Made by a program: the position numbers and the translations under genes. Below, piece by piece: positions 45,664-55,453 of a stretch of DNA of 64,000 nt. The notes beneath the pieces were generated by a model. It saw only the letters and a program-made list of their open reading frames with translations, did no database searches and was not told where the DNA came from. How positions within the stretch are numbered: position 1 is the first letter of the stretch; each line of letters starts with the position of its first letter. The DNA is from Smallanthus sonchifolius (Eukaryota > Streptophyta > Magnoliopsida > Asterales > Asteraceae), in NCBI GenBank assembly GCA_023525975.1, contig CM042040.1, positions 52,049,486 to 52,113,485 of the forward strand, given 5' to 3'.

Positions 45664-45796
45664 AGGACCAACACTTGGCAATTATTTCTAAGTTTGAAAT
45701 TTCAGTTCAAAGAGTAACTACTATACTGAGTCATGTTTATTCATTTCCAATGATACTTGTTTTTCTGATAATGTTTTCTGTGTGTTTTTGCAGATC

Positions 45797-47939
45797 ATGG
45801 CTCGGGCGTTTACTAACGAATTCAACCTGTTAGCTAACACTGAACCAGAATGGAAGGGTGCAACACTACAGTACAGAGACATAGTTGATTTCTTGAACCG
45901 TTCAAGAATCAGCTAAGCCATTTCTGCTGACCCGATCGTGTCAAGACCCTATCTCGAGCAGTTTTGGAGACTGCGGAGCATGATTGCATGGTAACCCCCA
46001 ACGTTATAAGGGCTACCATTGCTGGTCATGCTATTGCTTTCTCTGAAGATACTATTAGAAGGGTCCTTCAATTCAGAGATCTCTCGACCGACCCGACAGC
46101 CTATCCAGACTACTTTGTGGATGGCTGTTGGAGGCAAAGAATGGGTTATGTCGGTGCAAGAGACTATGCTTCATACAAGAAGATGTGGGTGTTAGACCAA
46201 TGGAGATACTTCGCCCACGTCATGATTATGTGCATCTCATCAAGGAAAGCTAGTAAAGATTCCATGGGTCGTGACCTTGCAGCAGCCATGGTCGGCCTAT
46301 CTCTCAATAAGGGCTACAACTTCTCCCGCTACATATTCAAAGCCATCAATGACCAGATCAACACGGCGGAGAGGTTTAGGTTATTATTATACCCTAGGTT
46401 TGTGCAACTTTTGATTAACGACGCGTTGCCAAACCTACCTACTATAGGGGAGAGACTGCAAGTGAAGAGGGTGGACAAAAGAGTATTCGCACAATTCCTA
46501 AAGCCAAGCAGTGTAGATCCTACCTATGTGCATACAGAACTCTTTGGCCACCTCATCAATGAAGCATATGTGGCACCAGGTGACTGGAGATGGTATAGTC
46601 ACGATTCGGAGCCTGAATTAAGTGAACACTCCGACGAATAACAACAACAACAAGCGGAGGAAGTGGAAAGTGATGATGGATCGTCTGATGATGGAGACGA
46701 CGAAGGATGAAATGATGGTGCTGAGGGATCCGACTCGGAAGAGACTGAGTCAGATTCTTCTGATTTCGATGATGCACCATCGCAGGTACACCCACGGAGA
46801 ACAGTAAAGGTAACCCTACCTGAGTCGTTCTCCAAGAGAAAGCGATAGTCTTCTAGCAGCGAATACGAGCCAGACTCTGACTCTGACGCTGCTATACAAA
46901 GACAAAGATGAGAAAGCATTCACAAAAACAGGGGCGATAGGCAACAGCTTTCTATCCCCAGTGAGGTGGAGGCTCAGCAGCTAGTACAAGTTTCAGCTGC
47001 TAGTCCTGATTCAGCCTCCACCCCACCTTCACAGCAACTATACCGTAGGAGGAGGAGGCCACAGGTGCAACATGAAGTGGCCATCATTACAATCACAGAG
47101 GTGATTCCTGTGATAGTGACCCTCCCTGCCACAACTGCTCAAGTGACGGTGACTACTCCAATTCTCACGGAGTCAGTCACCATCACCCCTACCATTACCC
47201 TTACAACTCTCATCACATCCTCAATCCCAATCACCACCATTGAGCCTCTAAGTCAACCCTTCAATTATGGAGATTTCACACAAGGGTTTGACTTCGATAC
47301 CATCTTCTCCTCCCCTATTCACAATGTCGAGGCGTCATTATCCAGACATCCTGATCCGAATGATGCAAGGATAGATGTTCTGGAAACCCAAGTTGCTGGA
47401 TTACCGGAGACTATTCGGAAATCAAAGGAGGAGTCTGACGCTCAACAAGCACAGATCAATTCTTTGGTAGACGAAGTTAGAATCCTACGTAGCCAGAGAA
47501 CGGGGACTGATGAACGACTAAAGAACATCATGGCCCAGAACGAGCTCCTAATCAAGACAAATGGAATGATTCTGGGTCACAGGTCATCCTTGGAGCTGAG
47601 GTTTGATACTCAAAGGAAAGAGCATGAGCTGATGGTCAAACTGATTGCTGATCTGACCAAGAAGCTTGATGCTCGGGGGGGGGGGGGGAAGAGAAGGAGA
47701 AAGAGACAGAGAAGGAGAAAGAGAAAGAAAAGAGGACTACTGGTGATGAGGCTTGTCATCCTGTTGACTTGACTAAGGATGACGACAAAGACAAGGATCC
47801 CGAAGCCGGTCCTAGTGGAGGTGAGCACCAAGCTTTAGCAATTGTGCCCATCTCTGCTATTCCAATGGCTCAAGGGGAGTCTACTCATCAAGAGGGTGGT
47901 GATACCTCTGGTGGTGGTGGTTGTAGAACCAAAGACTGA
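45797..47939 (+). pseudogene. S envelope-like (ORF2) protein gene, decayed
   Basis: Starts MARAFTNEFNLLANTE three bases after a splice acceptor. A stop at 45914 and a one-base loss near 45966 shift the frame; it then continues (HDCMVTPNVIRATIAGHAIAFS..., QWRYFAHVMIMCIS, LYPRFVQLLIND) to 46639, through an acidic Ser/Asp/Glu-rich linker with further stops (46639, 46708, 46846, 46909), to a Thr/Pro-rich stretch and a coiled coil (about 47350-47660). A run of 14 G (47675-47688) shifts the frame before a Lys/Glu-rich tail ending at 47937. I recognise the central part as the 3' gene of daisy-family SIRE elements; its role is unknown, and in the wider group it is called envelope-like. Confidence 0.75.
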
Positions 47940-47965
47940 TGGCTATAAAATTCTCTAAGTACAAA

Positions 47966-48670
47966 TGCTGCTAATCTCAGAGTTTGCTGCTGACCAACAA
48001 ACTGCTGCGGACAAGCTTATCTGCTGTGGATACTTGTTCTCCTGCTGAAGAACAAATCTGCTGCGGATAGCCTTATCTGCTGAAAACCAAAGTTGATGTG
48101 GATAGGCTTCTCAGCAGCATCAACACTTGATGCTGCTAATAGGCAAATCATCAGCAGCTTTGGATGGTTACATCTTGCTGTTGATCAACATCTTTGTTGC
48201 TGACAGCCTTGTGCCTTGAAGACAAATCGTTACAGCTGACTATCCATACCAAGCGTCACTGACAACTTTCTGCAAAAGCAACTGACACGCTCAAAGCAGA
48301 AGGTACCTCAATGGCACAAGCGATGACGGACAACAATGCTCTTCTCCAAGCATGCAAGTAATGATGCATAAAGAAGACGCTTCAATAAATTTAACTAGAT
48401 ATAGACAAAACGTGTAATAGTTAGCTACATACAACAGATCAACGGTCTGTGTTAGATCTGATCCTTAGAATCAAGGGGCTGTCTTGATTCTAAGTGAGTA
48501 TAAATAATCTGTAAACACTTCATTGTAAGTGTGCGTTTTTTTGTCTTTTGATTGAGTTTTTCAATTGTAATCGTTTAACTGCAAAAGCTTAATACAACTG
48601 TGTTCTTAAAAGTATTCTTTCTGCTTACTCGATTACACTTGTGTAGTTGTTATTGTTTCCGCCAATTTCA
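47966..48670 (+). repeat. Probable S 3' LTR (left end uncertain)
   Basis: Contains repeated CTGCTG(C/T)GGA phrases, a TATA box TATAAATA at 48499-48506 and an end TTTCCGCCAATTTCA typical of this group as I recall it. No second LTR is in the window to confirm limits; the start at a TGCTGCTAATC is a guess. Confidence 0.4.
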
Positions 48671-48711
48671 ACTAAGAACAGAACCATCTTGTAATTTCAC
48701 GATCCTACAAG

Positions 48712-48972
48712 ATAAGTATTACTGAAAAATTCCTCCGTTTGAGGCAAACTAATGAACCGATTGGCAAACTAGCGGGTGTGTTTTATGACAAAAGTCAATT
48801 TTGTCCGGAGTTTGTGGGCACGAAGAAAATGAAGATTGATCGTTTCTATTCTATGCTTGCGGTGGATTATAGGGAGTTTGTTACTCCCTCGTTGTGTGGG
48901 ACCCTTGTTGATATGATAAATTGTAACACATGCCACAAAAATATCCAAGATTTGACAAAGGTAAAACCCTAG
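48712..48972 (+). pseudogene. J gag fragment (Ty3 type)
   Basis: Continuous frame EKFLRLRQTNEPIG ... SQFCPEFVGTKKMKIDRFYSML ... REFVTPSLCGTLVDMI, then a stop at 48970. This is the mid-part of a retrotransposon gag domain; both ends are missing. It belongs to a different gag lineage from B and H. Confidence 0.72.
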
Positions 48973-50075
48973 GGACTATAAGTGTAATTATGCTAAAATT
49001 CAGGGTTCAAGTTGAAAAATATGGGATTTAAGACCTTAGCGTACCGCTAAGGCAACGGTCCGCTGCGGATGTGTAAAGCTGGTAGAGTTCCGCTAAGGAA
49101 CCTCCACCCTGAGAAGTTGGGTGGCAAACCGCCACCATACATGGTAACGGTCCGCTACGTAGGGACTAGCAAACAATCCGGGTAAGCCACGTGTATAATG
49201 GCTAGTGTTCACATTTTGTGACACGCGTACTCGTGACGGACCGCCACGCTAAGTGTTAATGGTCCGCCAGCCGCAAAACTCTAATAATCTGCCACACGTC
49301 AGGGTGGCGGACCGCTACGCCTTGCGGTAATGGTCCGCTAACCGCAATCCCAGATTCGGTCCAATCAAAAAACAACATTTAGGGTTGACACCATCATGGG
49401 CGGTGGCGGACCGCCACCTGCCTAAGTAGTGGTCCGCTACGTGCCGGACTTTCTCCTATAAATAGTTGAGCCATTTCAAATCGTTTTCTCATCGCACAAA
49501 CGAAACTCACTTCCAAATTTTGTTCTAGAGCTTCCGTAGACAACCCCCGACGATCACGTTTCGATTCCCGCTCCTCGTAGTGCCCGTTTAAGCAAGAAAC
49601 ACTCGTAGAAAGATGGAGACCTTAGAGAAACCAAGCTAAGAAGCTAGCCTATAAGCTTTTGACTCTAGAGGCTCATTTGCACTATAAATGTGAATACTTT
49701 ATCTCTCTGAAAAATTATGTCAAACATTTTGTTTACGAAAATGGTCAAATAAAGGTTAAGGGAGTAATTCTCAACGTTCATTAACGTGTAAGTATTCAGG
49801 CCATATATATATATATATTATATAGTGGGATTTTATATTTAAATGTTGAATATAAAGTGTTCGGTTGTTTTACGCAAGAAAGGTTTATTAATTAAAGTAA
49901 TTATAAACAGTGAGCACTTAAACTGATTAAGTGTTAATCAATTAATAGTTAAACGTTATTTGCCGCACAAGGGTTGACTTGTAAGTTAGTTTATTATATA
50001 CACATGCTTAAGATCAAAACCCTAATTAACTTTGTGACCTCTTCTCTTTCTCTACCGCCAACCGAGAACCACACC
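48973..50075 (+). repeat. J LTR-like promoter region with GC palindromes
   Basis: No ORF. Palindromes CCTTAGCG-tac-CGCTAAGG (49034-49052) and GGTGGCGG-a-CCGCCACC (49402-49418) and many GGTCCGCTA/TAGCGGACC-like half-sites fill 49030-49440, immediately upstream of a TATA box CTATAAATAG (about 49457-49466). The phrase 'agggactataagtgtaattat' type wording is common in plant LTR upstream regions. LTR ends were not found; F cuts it on the right. Confidence 0.5.
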
Positions 50076-50746
50076 TGTCACACCCCAACCGACGGTGGAA
50101 TACGTCGGGGCAGGATATGTAGACTGTTCAGGAGCACATAATTGACTAAATTGTAATATGTTTAAACATCACATGTCATTTCAATAAAATTCAACAAGTA
50201 CATGAAAATGAGAAATACATAACAAGTTCTTTTTAAATATCTAGGTCCACATCCTAAGTGTAGCAAGCTTGTTCAACTCAAAACATTTGTACCTGAAACA
50301 TGATTAAAACAAAGTCAACTAAAAAGTTGGTGAGCATACATAGGTTTTGACTCTAAGTAGTATCAAAGTGTTGTGTGTAAACAAATTCATACAAGTCATG
50401 ATTAATAAGGAAATTATGGGGAGTTACTATTGTGTAACCAAATAGTACAATCAAACCTTTGTAACTAGCATGCAAAACAAAGTGTGTTATCAGTAACAAC
50501 CACCCTAACTAGGTGGGTTTGTCAGACTCAATAGATCTATCATTGTTAACCATCGGCTTGAATAGTTAATGCTTGCACATGTAATTGCACACAAAGTAAT
50601 TAGCACACCTAGTAGTCAAACATAAAGCTCAAATTGCAGAAAAATTGTAAAGTGGATTTGTATTGTGTAGTTTGTGTAAATCATTGTAAGTAATGTTCAT
50701 GTTTCACCCCAAAATGTAAAACAGAGTAAAAAGGGGCTATGTAAAA
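50076..50746 (-). repeat. F 3' LTR, end part
   Basis: TGTCACACCCCAACCG at 50076, closely like 4086-4105 of A. Contains the LTR acceptor region with hairpin CAACT/AGTTG (50317-50321 with 50326-50330) and TTTCAG|GTAC. Ends at TAAAA (50742-50746), a target duplication of H. Confidence 0.9.
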
Positions 50747-52721
50747 TGTAAGGCCCCAAACCCGGGAGGCCCCACTTGTTGGATTTACTCATTCACAAAC
50801 AGTTCTTAAACATGAATATCAAATAACGCAGCGGAAAATTTCATTTAAACATAACTTAATCGTTGTTCATACAGGCGGAAGCGTAAACATTGATTAAATC
50901 ATAATTACATCATAGACAAAACATAACGGGATGTCAGTCTTCAAAAGCAGTCGGGTAACTCTTCATCTCTAGCCAAGCATCACCGTCCATCCTCATAACC
51001 TGCCTTAACCTGAATGTGCACACTAAAAAGGTCAGCTACGCTGGTGAGTTCTAGTTTTAACATAAAACCTTAACTTCAAATAAATTGCCAAAAACATCAC
51101 TTCATACTTCATTTTATAAAAAGCGTACGTAAATAATGCAATAACAAACATAACACTTCATAAGTCAACGAACGTATAGAATCTGCGCCTTCTCGTAACC
51201 GTCAAATCCAAACATTACATACTGGTTGAATAACTTAAGGATCACCACCACTAGGCCCATCATCACCGTACTGTCCTTCGGGTGAGGAACTCCTAGGGCC
51301 CGATACTTAGGTTATCCAACCCTTCAAGTGCGGCGTCCCAAAGGATAGCGCGTACCAAACTTCAAGCACTGCGCCCCGTCGGGCGCAAGTACCAAACTTC
51401 AAGCACGACTACCCCGTAAGGTAAATCGTACCAAACTTCAAGGATCACGATAATCCCCTTGGCGACCGTCATCGCCCCAGTTGTACAACAGTTGGCTAGC
51501 CACAGAGGCCCCTAAAAGGTAAAGGCCCATAACATACTTCCCTTCCCTTAACCTTCATTCCCTAAGGAATATTGGCAGATTCGTTCGTTTGTGACTTTCG
51601 TAAAACTTCGCTTCTTTTACTTCAAAAACTTCAATTAAAGCATTCGTACGTTTTATTAAAAACATTCTCATTCGTTAAAACACTTCGTAAACTTCTTATG
51701 GCAAAACATTTCATAAACACTTCCTTCATAAACCTTCCTTCTAAAACATCCTTCATAAACATCATTTTATAAAACGTTACATACAACCTTCATAAACATC
51801 GTTTTATAAAATCGTCACATGTGCACACCAGCCCAAAAACATTATTAAAACATTTAAAAGAGGGCTTCTAGAACTCACCTTATTAGCTAGTCTTGGTTGT
51901 CCTAATCAATGGTCCAACCACGTCACTTCCGATCTGAATTGGTTACAAAACACATATATCAGACCTAACCTCAATTCACGCTCTACTCAGCTCATATAGG
52001 CGAACTTACTGCTAAGTTCGCCTCTTCTGGCCCAAGCGAACTTAATGCTAAGTTCGCCTCTTCTGGCCCAAGCGAACTTATAAGCGAACTTAATAAGTTC
52101 GCTTACCACTTGGCCAGGCGAACTTAATCCAAGCGAACTTGATAAGTTCGCTTACCTTGGCCAAGCGAACTTGCCAAGCGAACATAATCAGGCGAACTTG
52201 ATAAGTTCGCCTCCCCCAAGCGAACTTGACAGGCGAACTTGCTAAGTTCGCCTGCAACATCAGTCATCTTCCCCAAAAGTCCCGAAAATCGCGGATTTGG
52301 GTTCGGTTATGTCAAAACTTCAACCTTCTTTGCTCAAAACAACCGTTTTTCATTGTAGATACTAACCTAAGCTTATTCTTAAGTTTCATCCGTAAAAACT
52401 TCTGATTTTTCACCCAAAACCCGAAAAATCCTGAAAACGAACAAAAACTCAGATTTAGGTCGGATCGTTACCTGAATCGAGCTTCTGATCTGGAGGTTTC
52501 CTTCACGAGTGCAAGAGACACGTTCTGGTACAATCTTGTGCGATTCCGACACTTTCTCTCTCTACGGGTTTTCTCTCTCTAGAATTGTAAAGAGCAGAAG
52601 AATGAGTGCCTTGGACTATTTATAGGGGAGACCTCCTCAAGCCCGGTTCACGACAGACCCGGCCCGACTTCGGCCCGCTTGAACTCGTTAACTTTATTTT
52701 TCGTCATTTTGGGATGTTACA
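50747..52721 (-). repeat. H 3' LTR (1975 bp)
   Basis: Sense TGTAACATCCC (52721) to GGGGCCTTACA (50747). TATA CTATAAATAG at 52625-52616; possible first donor ATTCAG|GTAACG (GT 52471-52470); palindrome array 52000-52255; donor AG|GTGAGT (GT 51878-51877); acceptor CATTCAG with hairpin CAGC-gta-GCTG (51043-51033). Four repeats around GTACCAAACTTCAAG (51290-51460) include TGCGCCC/GGGCGCA. The 66-codon ORF at 51572 recurs in the other LTR and is not a gene. Confidence 0.95.
52000..52255 (-). repeat. H LTR array of GCGAACTT palindromes
   Basis: Ten or more GCGAACTT/AAGTTCGC arms, the first three units 36 bp apart (52000, 52036, 52072), later ones irregular. It occupies the same LTR position as the GCGTACTT array of I. 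Copy in the 5' LTR at about 58931-59186. Confidence 0.88.
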
Positions 52722-52762
52722 AGTCTACCCCCCTTATAATAGGTTTCGTCCCCGAAACCTAT
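52722..52762 (-). promoter_or_regulatory. H polypurine tract and 10-bp hairpin
   Basis: Sense AAGGGGGGTAGACT next to the LTR. Upstream ATAGGTTTCG/CGAAACCTAT (52739-52748 with 52753-52762) around a 4-nt loop overlaps the last codons of pol. Confidence 0.85.
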
Positions 52763-54780
52763 CACAAGTCAAATAATTGAGGGTACGACTCCCTCATTTC
52801 CGCCTCCGTTTCCCATGTAGCCTCCGATCCCTTTCGGTGCCTCCATTGGACTTTAACCAATTGGATCACTTTGTTACGCAAACGCTTCTCCTTTCGGTCT
52901 AAGATAGCCACGGGTTCTTCGATGTAATTAAGGCTGTTGTCGACCTCGATGTCAGTAAGTGGTACGTGAGCCGATTCATCCGCCAAACACTTTCGCAAGT
53001 GTGATACGTGGAAGGTAGGATGAATCCCACTTAACTCATCAGGCAACTCCAACCGATATGCGACTTCACCAACCCGTGCCGCTATCCTAAAAGGTCCGAC
53101 AAACATCGGACTTAACTTTCCTCTCTTCCTGAATCGAATGATTCCCTTCCAAGGAGACACTTTCAACATTACTCTGTCCCCAACCTCAAACTTGATAGGC
53201 CTTCGTCGTTTATCCGCATAGGACTTCTGACGATCTTGGGCGGCCTTCATTCGAGCTTTGATTTGATCAAACCTTTCCGATGTTTCTTTTATAACTTCAA
53301 GACTTCCCAGTTCCTTTTGTCCAATCTCACCCCAACAAACCGGGGTCCTGCATCTTCTACCATACAACATTTCGTAAGGCGGCATGCCTATCGTCGAGTG
53401 ATAACTATTGTTGTAGGAGAATTCGGCTAACGGCAGATGACTGTCCCAACTGCCACCGAAGTCGATAACACAAGCACGGAGCATATCTTCCAATGTCTGA
53501 ATGGTCCTTTCAGACTGACCATCTGTTTGCGGGTGGTATGCCGTGCTGATATTCAGCCTCGTGCCCATCGCCTCATGAAATCTTTTCCAGAACCTCGATG
53601 TGAATCGTGTGTCCCGGTCAGATACGATCGTCAAAGGCACCCCATGTCGTGCTACTACTTCGTTGATAAACACTTCTGCTAACCTTTCCGACGAGAACGT
53701 CTCGCGAATAGGTAGGAAATGAGCACTCTTCGTTAATCGGTCCACAATTACCCAAATGGTGTCATGACCTTTAGCTGTGTGGGGTAGCTTGGTTATGAAG
53801 TCCATGGTAATGTGTTCCCACTTCCATTCTGGTATATCAAGTGGTTGAATCTTTCCATACGGTTTCTGGTGTTCAGCCTTTACTTGCGAGCAAGTCAAGC
53901 ACTTGCTTACATACTTTGTTACATCACATTTCATTCCAGGCCACCAGTAGTCCTTCTTCAGGTCTTGGTACATTTTGTTGGTACCAGGATGGACAGAGTA
54001 ACGAGACTTATGAGCCTCATCCAAGATTTTGGTTCTAAGCTCGCCACCCATAGGTATCCATACCCGTCCATAACGTGTTCTAACACCAAGGGTGTTATAT
54101 TCCAACTTGTCCTGTTGGCCCACCATCCTTTCTTTCTTTATATTTTCTTCCTTCAAAGCTTCAACTTGAGCTCTTTCGATTTCTCTCATCACATCCGATG
54201 TTACCACCAACTGGCAAGCTTTCACTCTAATTGGAGTAGGCACATCCTTTCGGCTTAGAGCGTCAGCCACCACGTTTGCCTTTCCAGGATGGTACATTAT
54301 TTCACAGTCATAGTCCTTCAGGAGTTCCAACCATCTCCTCTGCCTCATATTAAGCTCCTTTTGTTCGAAGAAGTACTTCAAACTTTTGTGGTCGGAGTAA
54401 ATAGTAAACTTTACCCCGTACAGGTAGTGCCTCCAGATTTTTAATGCAAATACGACAGCAGCAAGTTCCAAATCGTGAGTCGGATAGTTGACTTCGTGAA
54501 CTTTCAACTGCCGCGACGCATATGCAATCACTCTACCGCGTTGCATCAACACACACCCTAATCCCTGACCCGACGCGTCAGAGTATACCACCAGGTCTTC
54601 ACTGCCCTCGGGAAGGGCCAAGACTGGAGCTTGTGTTAGCTTCTCTTTCAATTCCTTAAACGCCTCATCCTGGGTCGAACCCCATTCGTACTTTACTTCC
54701 TTCCGAGTCAACTTTGTCAATGGCGAAGCTATTTTCGAGAAATCCTGAATGAATCTCCGATAGTAGCCCGCCAATCCCAA
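52762..54780 (-). pseudogene. pol: H RNase H, integrase and chromodomain-like C-terminus
   Basis: 672 uninterrupted codons from GLAGYYRRF to PQLFDL, cut off from upstream RT by a stop at about 54807 (CCTTAGACG where a Gln codon is expected). RNase H acidic residues D68, E105, D130, D173. Integrase zinc-binding H257, H264, C294, C297; catalytic D327, D388, E424 within MDFIT, VSDRDTRF and GQSERT. The C-terminal 55 residues (EEPVAILDRKEKRLRN ... EATWETEAEM) form a chromodomain-like module that in related elements directs insertion to heterochromatin. The true protein is part of the polyprotein, so the start is nominal. Confidence 0.93.
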
Positions 54781-54881
54781 GAAACTGCGGATTTCAGTTG
54801 GCGTCTAAGGAATGTCCCATTCACTTACCGTTACTATCTTTGCTGGGTCAACCATAATGCCGTTCGGGCCAATAACGTGAC

Positions 54882-55448
54882 CTAGGAATTGGACTTCCCT
54901 AAGCCAGAACGCGCATTTGGAGAACTTAGCATACACTCCTCCTTCTTCAGAGCTTCCAATACTTCCTTCAAATGACACGCGTGATCACCCTCATTCTTGG
55001 AGTAGATAAGGATGTCGTCGATGAACACTATTACCGATCGATCCAGCATCGGTCGACACACCCTATTCATTAAATCCATGAACGCTGCGGGGGCGTTCGT
55101 CAATCCGAAAGACATTACGCGGAACTCGAAATGTCCATAATGCGTGCGAAATGCATTTTTCGGTACGTCTTCTTCCCTCACCTTCAACTGATGGTACCCG
55201 GACCGAAGGTCGATTTTCGAAAACCAACTTGCGCCTTGCAACTGGTCGAATAGGTCATCGATCCTTGGTAAAGGGTACTTATTCTTCACCGTTCGTTTAT
55301 TCAACTCGCGATAATCGATACACATTCTCATCGAACCATCTTTCTTCTTGACAAACAACACCGGAGCACCCCATGGCGAGATGCTCGGTTGGATAAATCC
55401 TTTCTCAAGTAACTCGTCTAGTTGAACCATAAGTTCCTTCATCTCCAC
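54882..55448 (-). pseudogene. pol: H reverse transcriptase segment
   Basis: 188 codons beginning MEMKELMVQLDELL. RT fingers and palm: CIDYRELN, SKIDLRSGYHQ, FRVMSFGLTNAPA and catalytic FIDDILIYSK (ID-D at 143-145). After LKKEE a one-base loss shifts the frame (residues from CMLSSPN are out of frame); the correct frame (YAKFSKCAFWL...) resumes on the other side. Upstream it is separated from gag by a one-base loss near 55460. Confidence 0.92.
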
Positions 55449-55453
55449 TGGTG

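Larger units (their letters stand above)
40301..48670 (+). mobile_element. Element S: decayed SIRE-type Copia element, 3' two-thirds
   Basis: Begins inside integrase where the LTR of C ends; gag and protease are absent from the window. Then reverse transcriptase, RNase H, a 2.3-kb gap with a promoter-like region, an envelope-like gene and probably a 3' LTR. RT/RNase H text (FGSTN, MSSMGELS.FLGLQV, STSGGCQFLG, CEAEYIAAAS) and an extra 3' gene fit the Sirevirus branch of Copia. It is old: stop codons are scattered throughout. Confidence 0.85.

Noticed and set aside
46556..46919. Minus-strand ORFs over the acidic linker of the S envelope-like gene
   Set aside because: Low-complexity complement of Asp/Glu/Ser codons in the sense frame.
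48739..48972. A host gene encoding a 77-residue protein
   Set aside because: The text is the middle of a Ty3-type gag domain with both ends missing.
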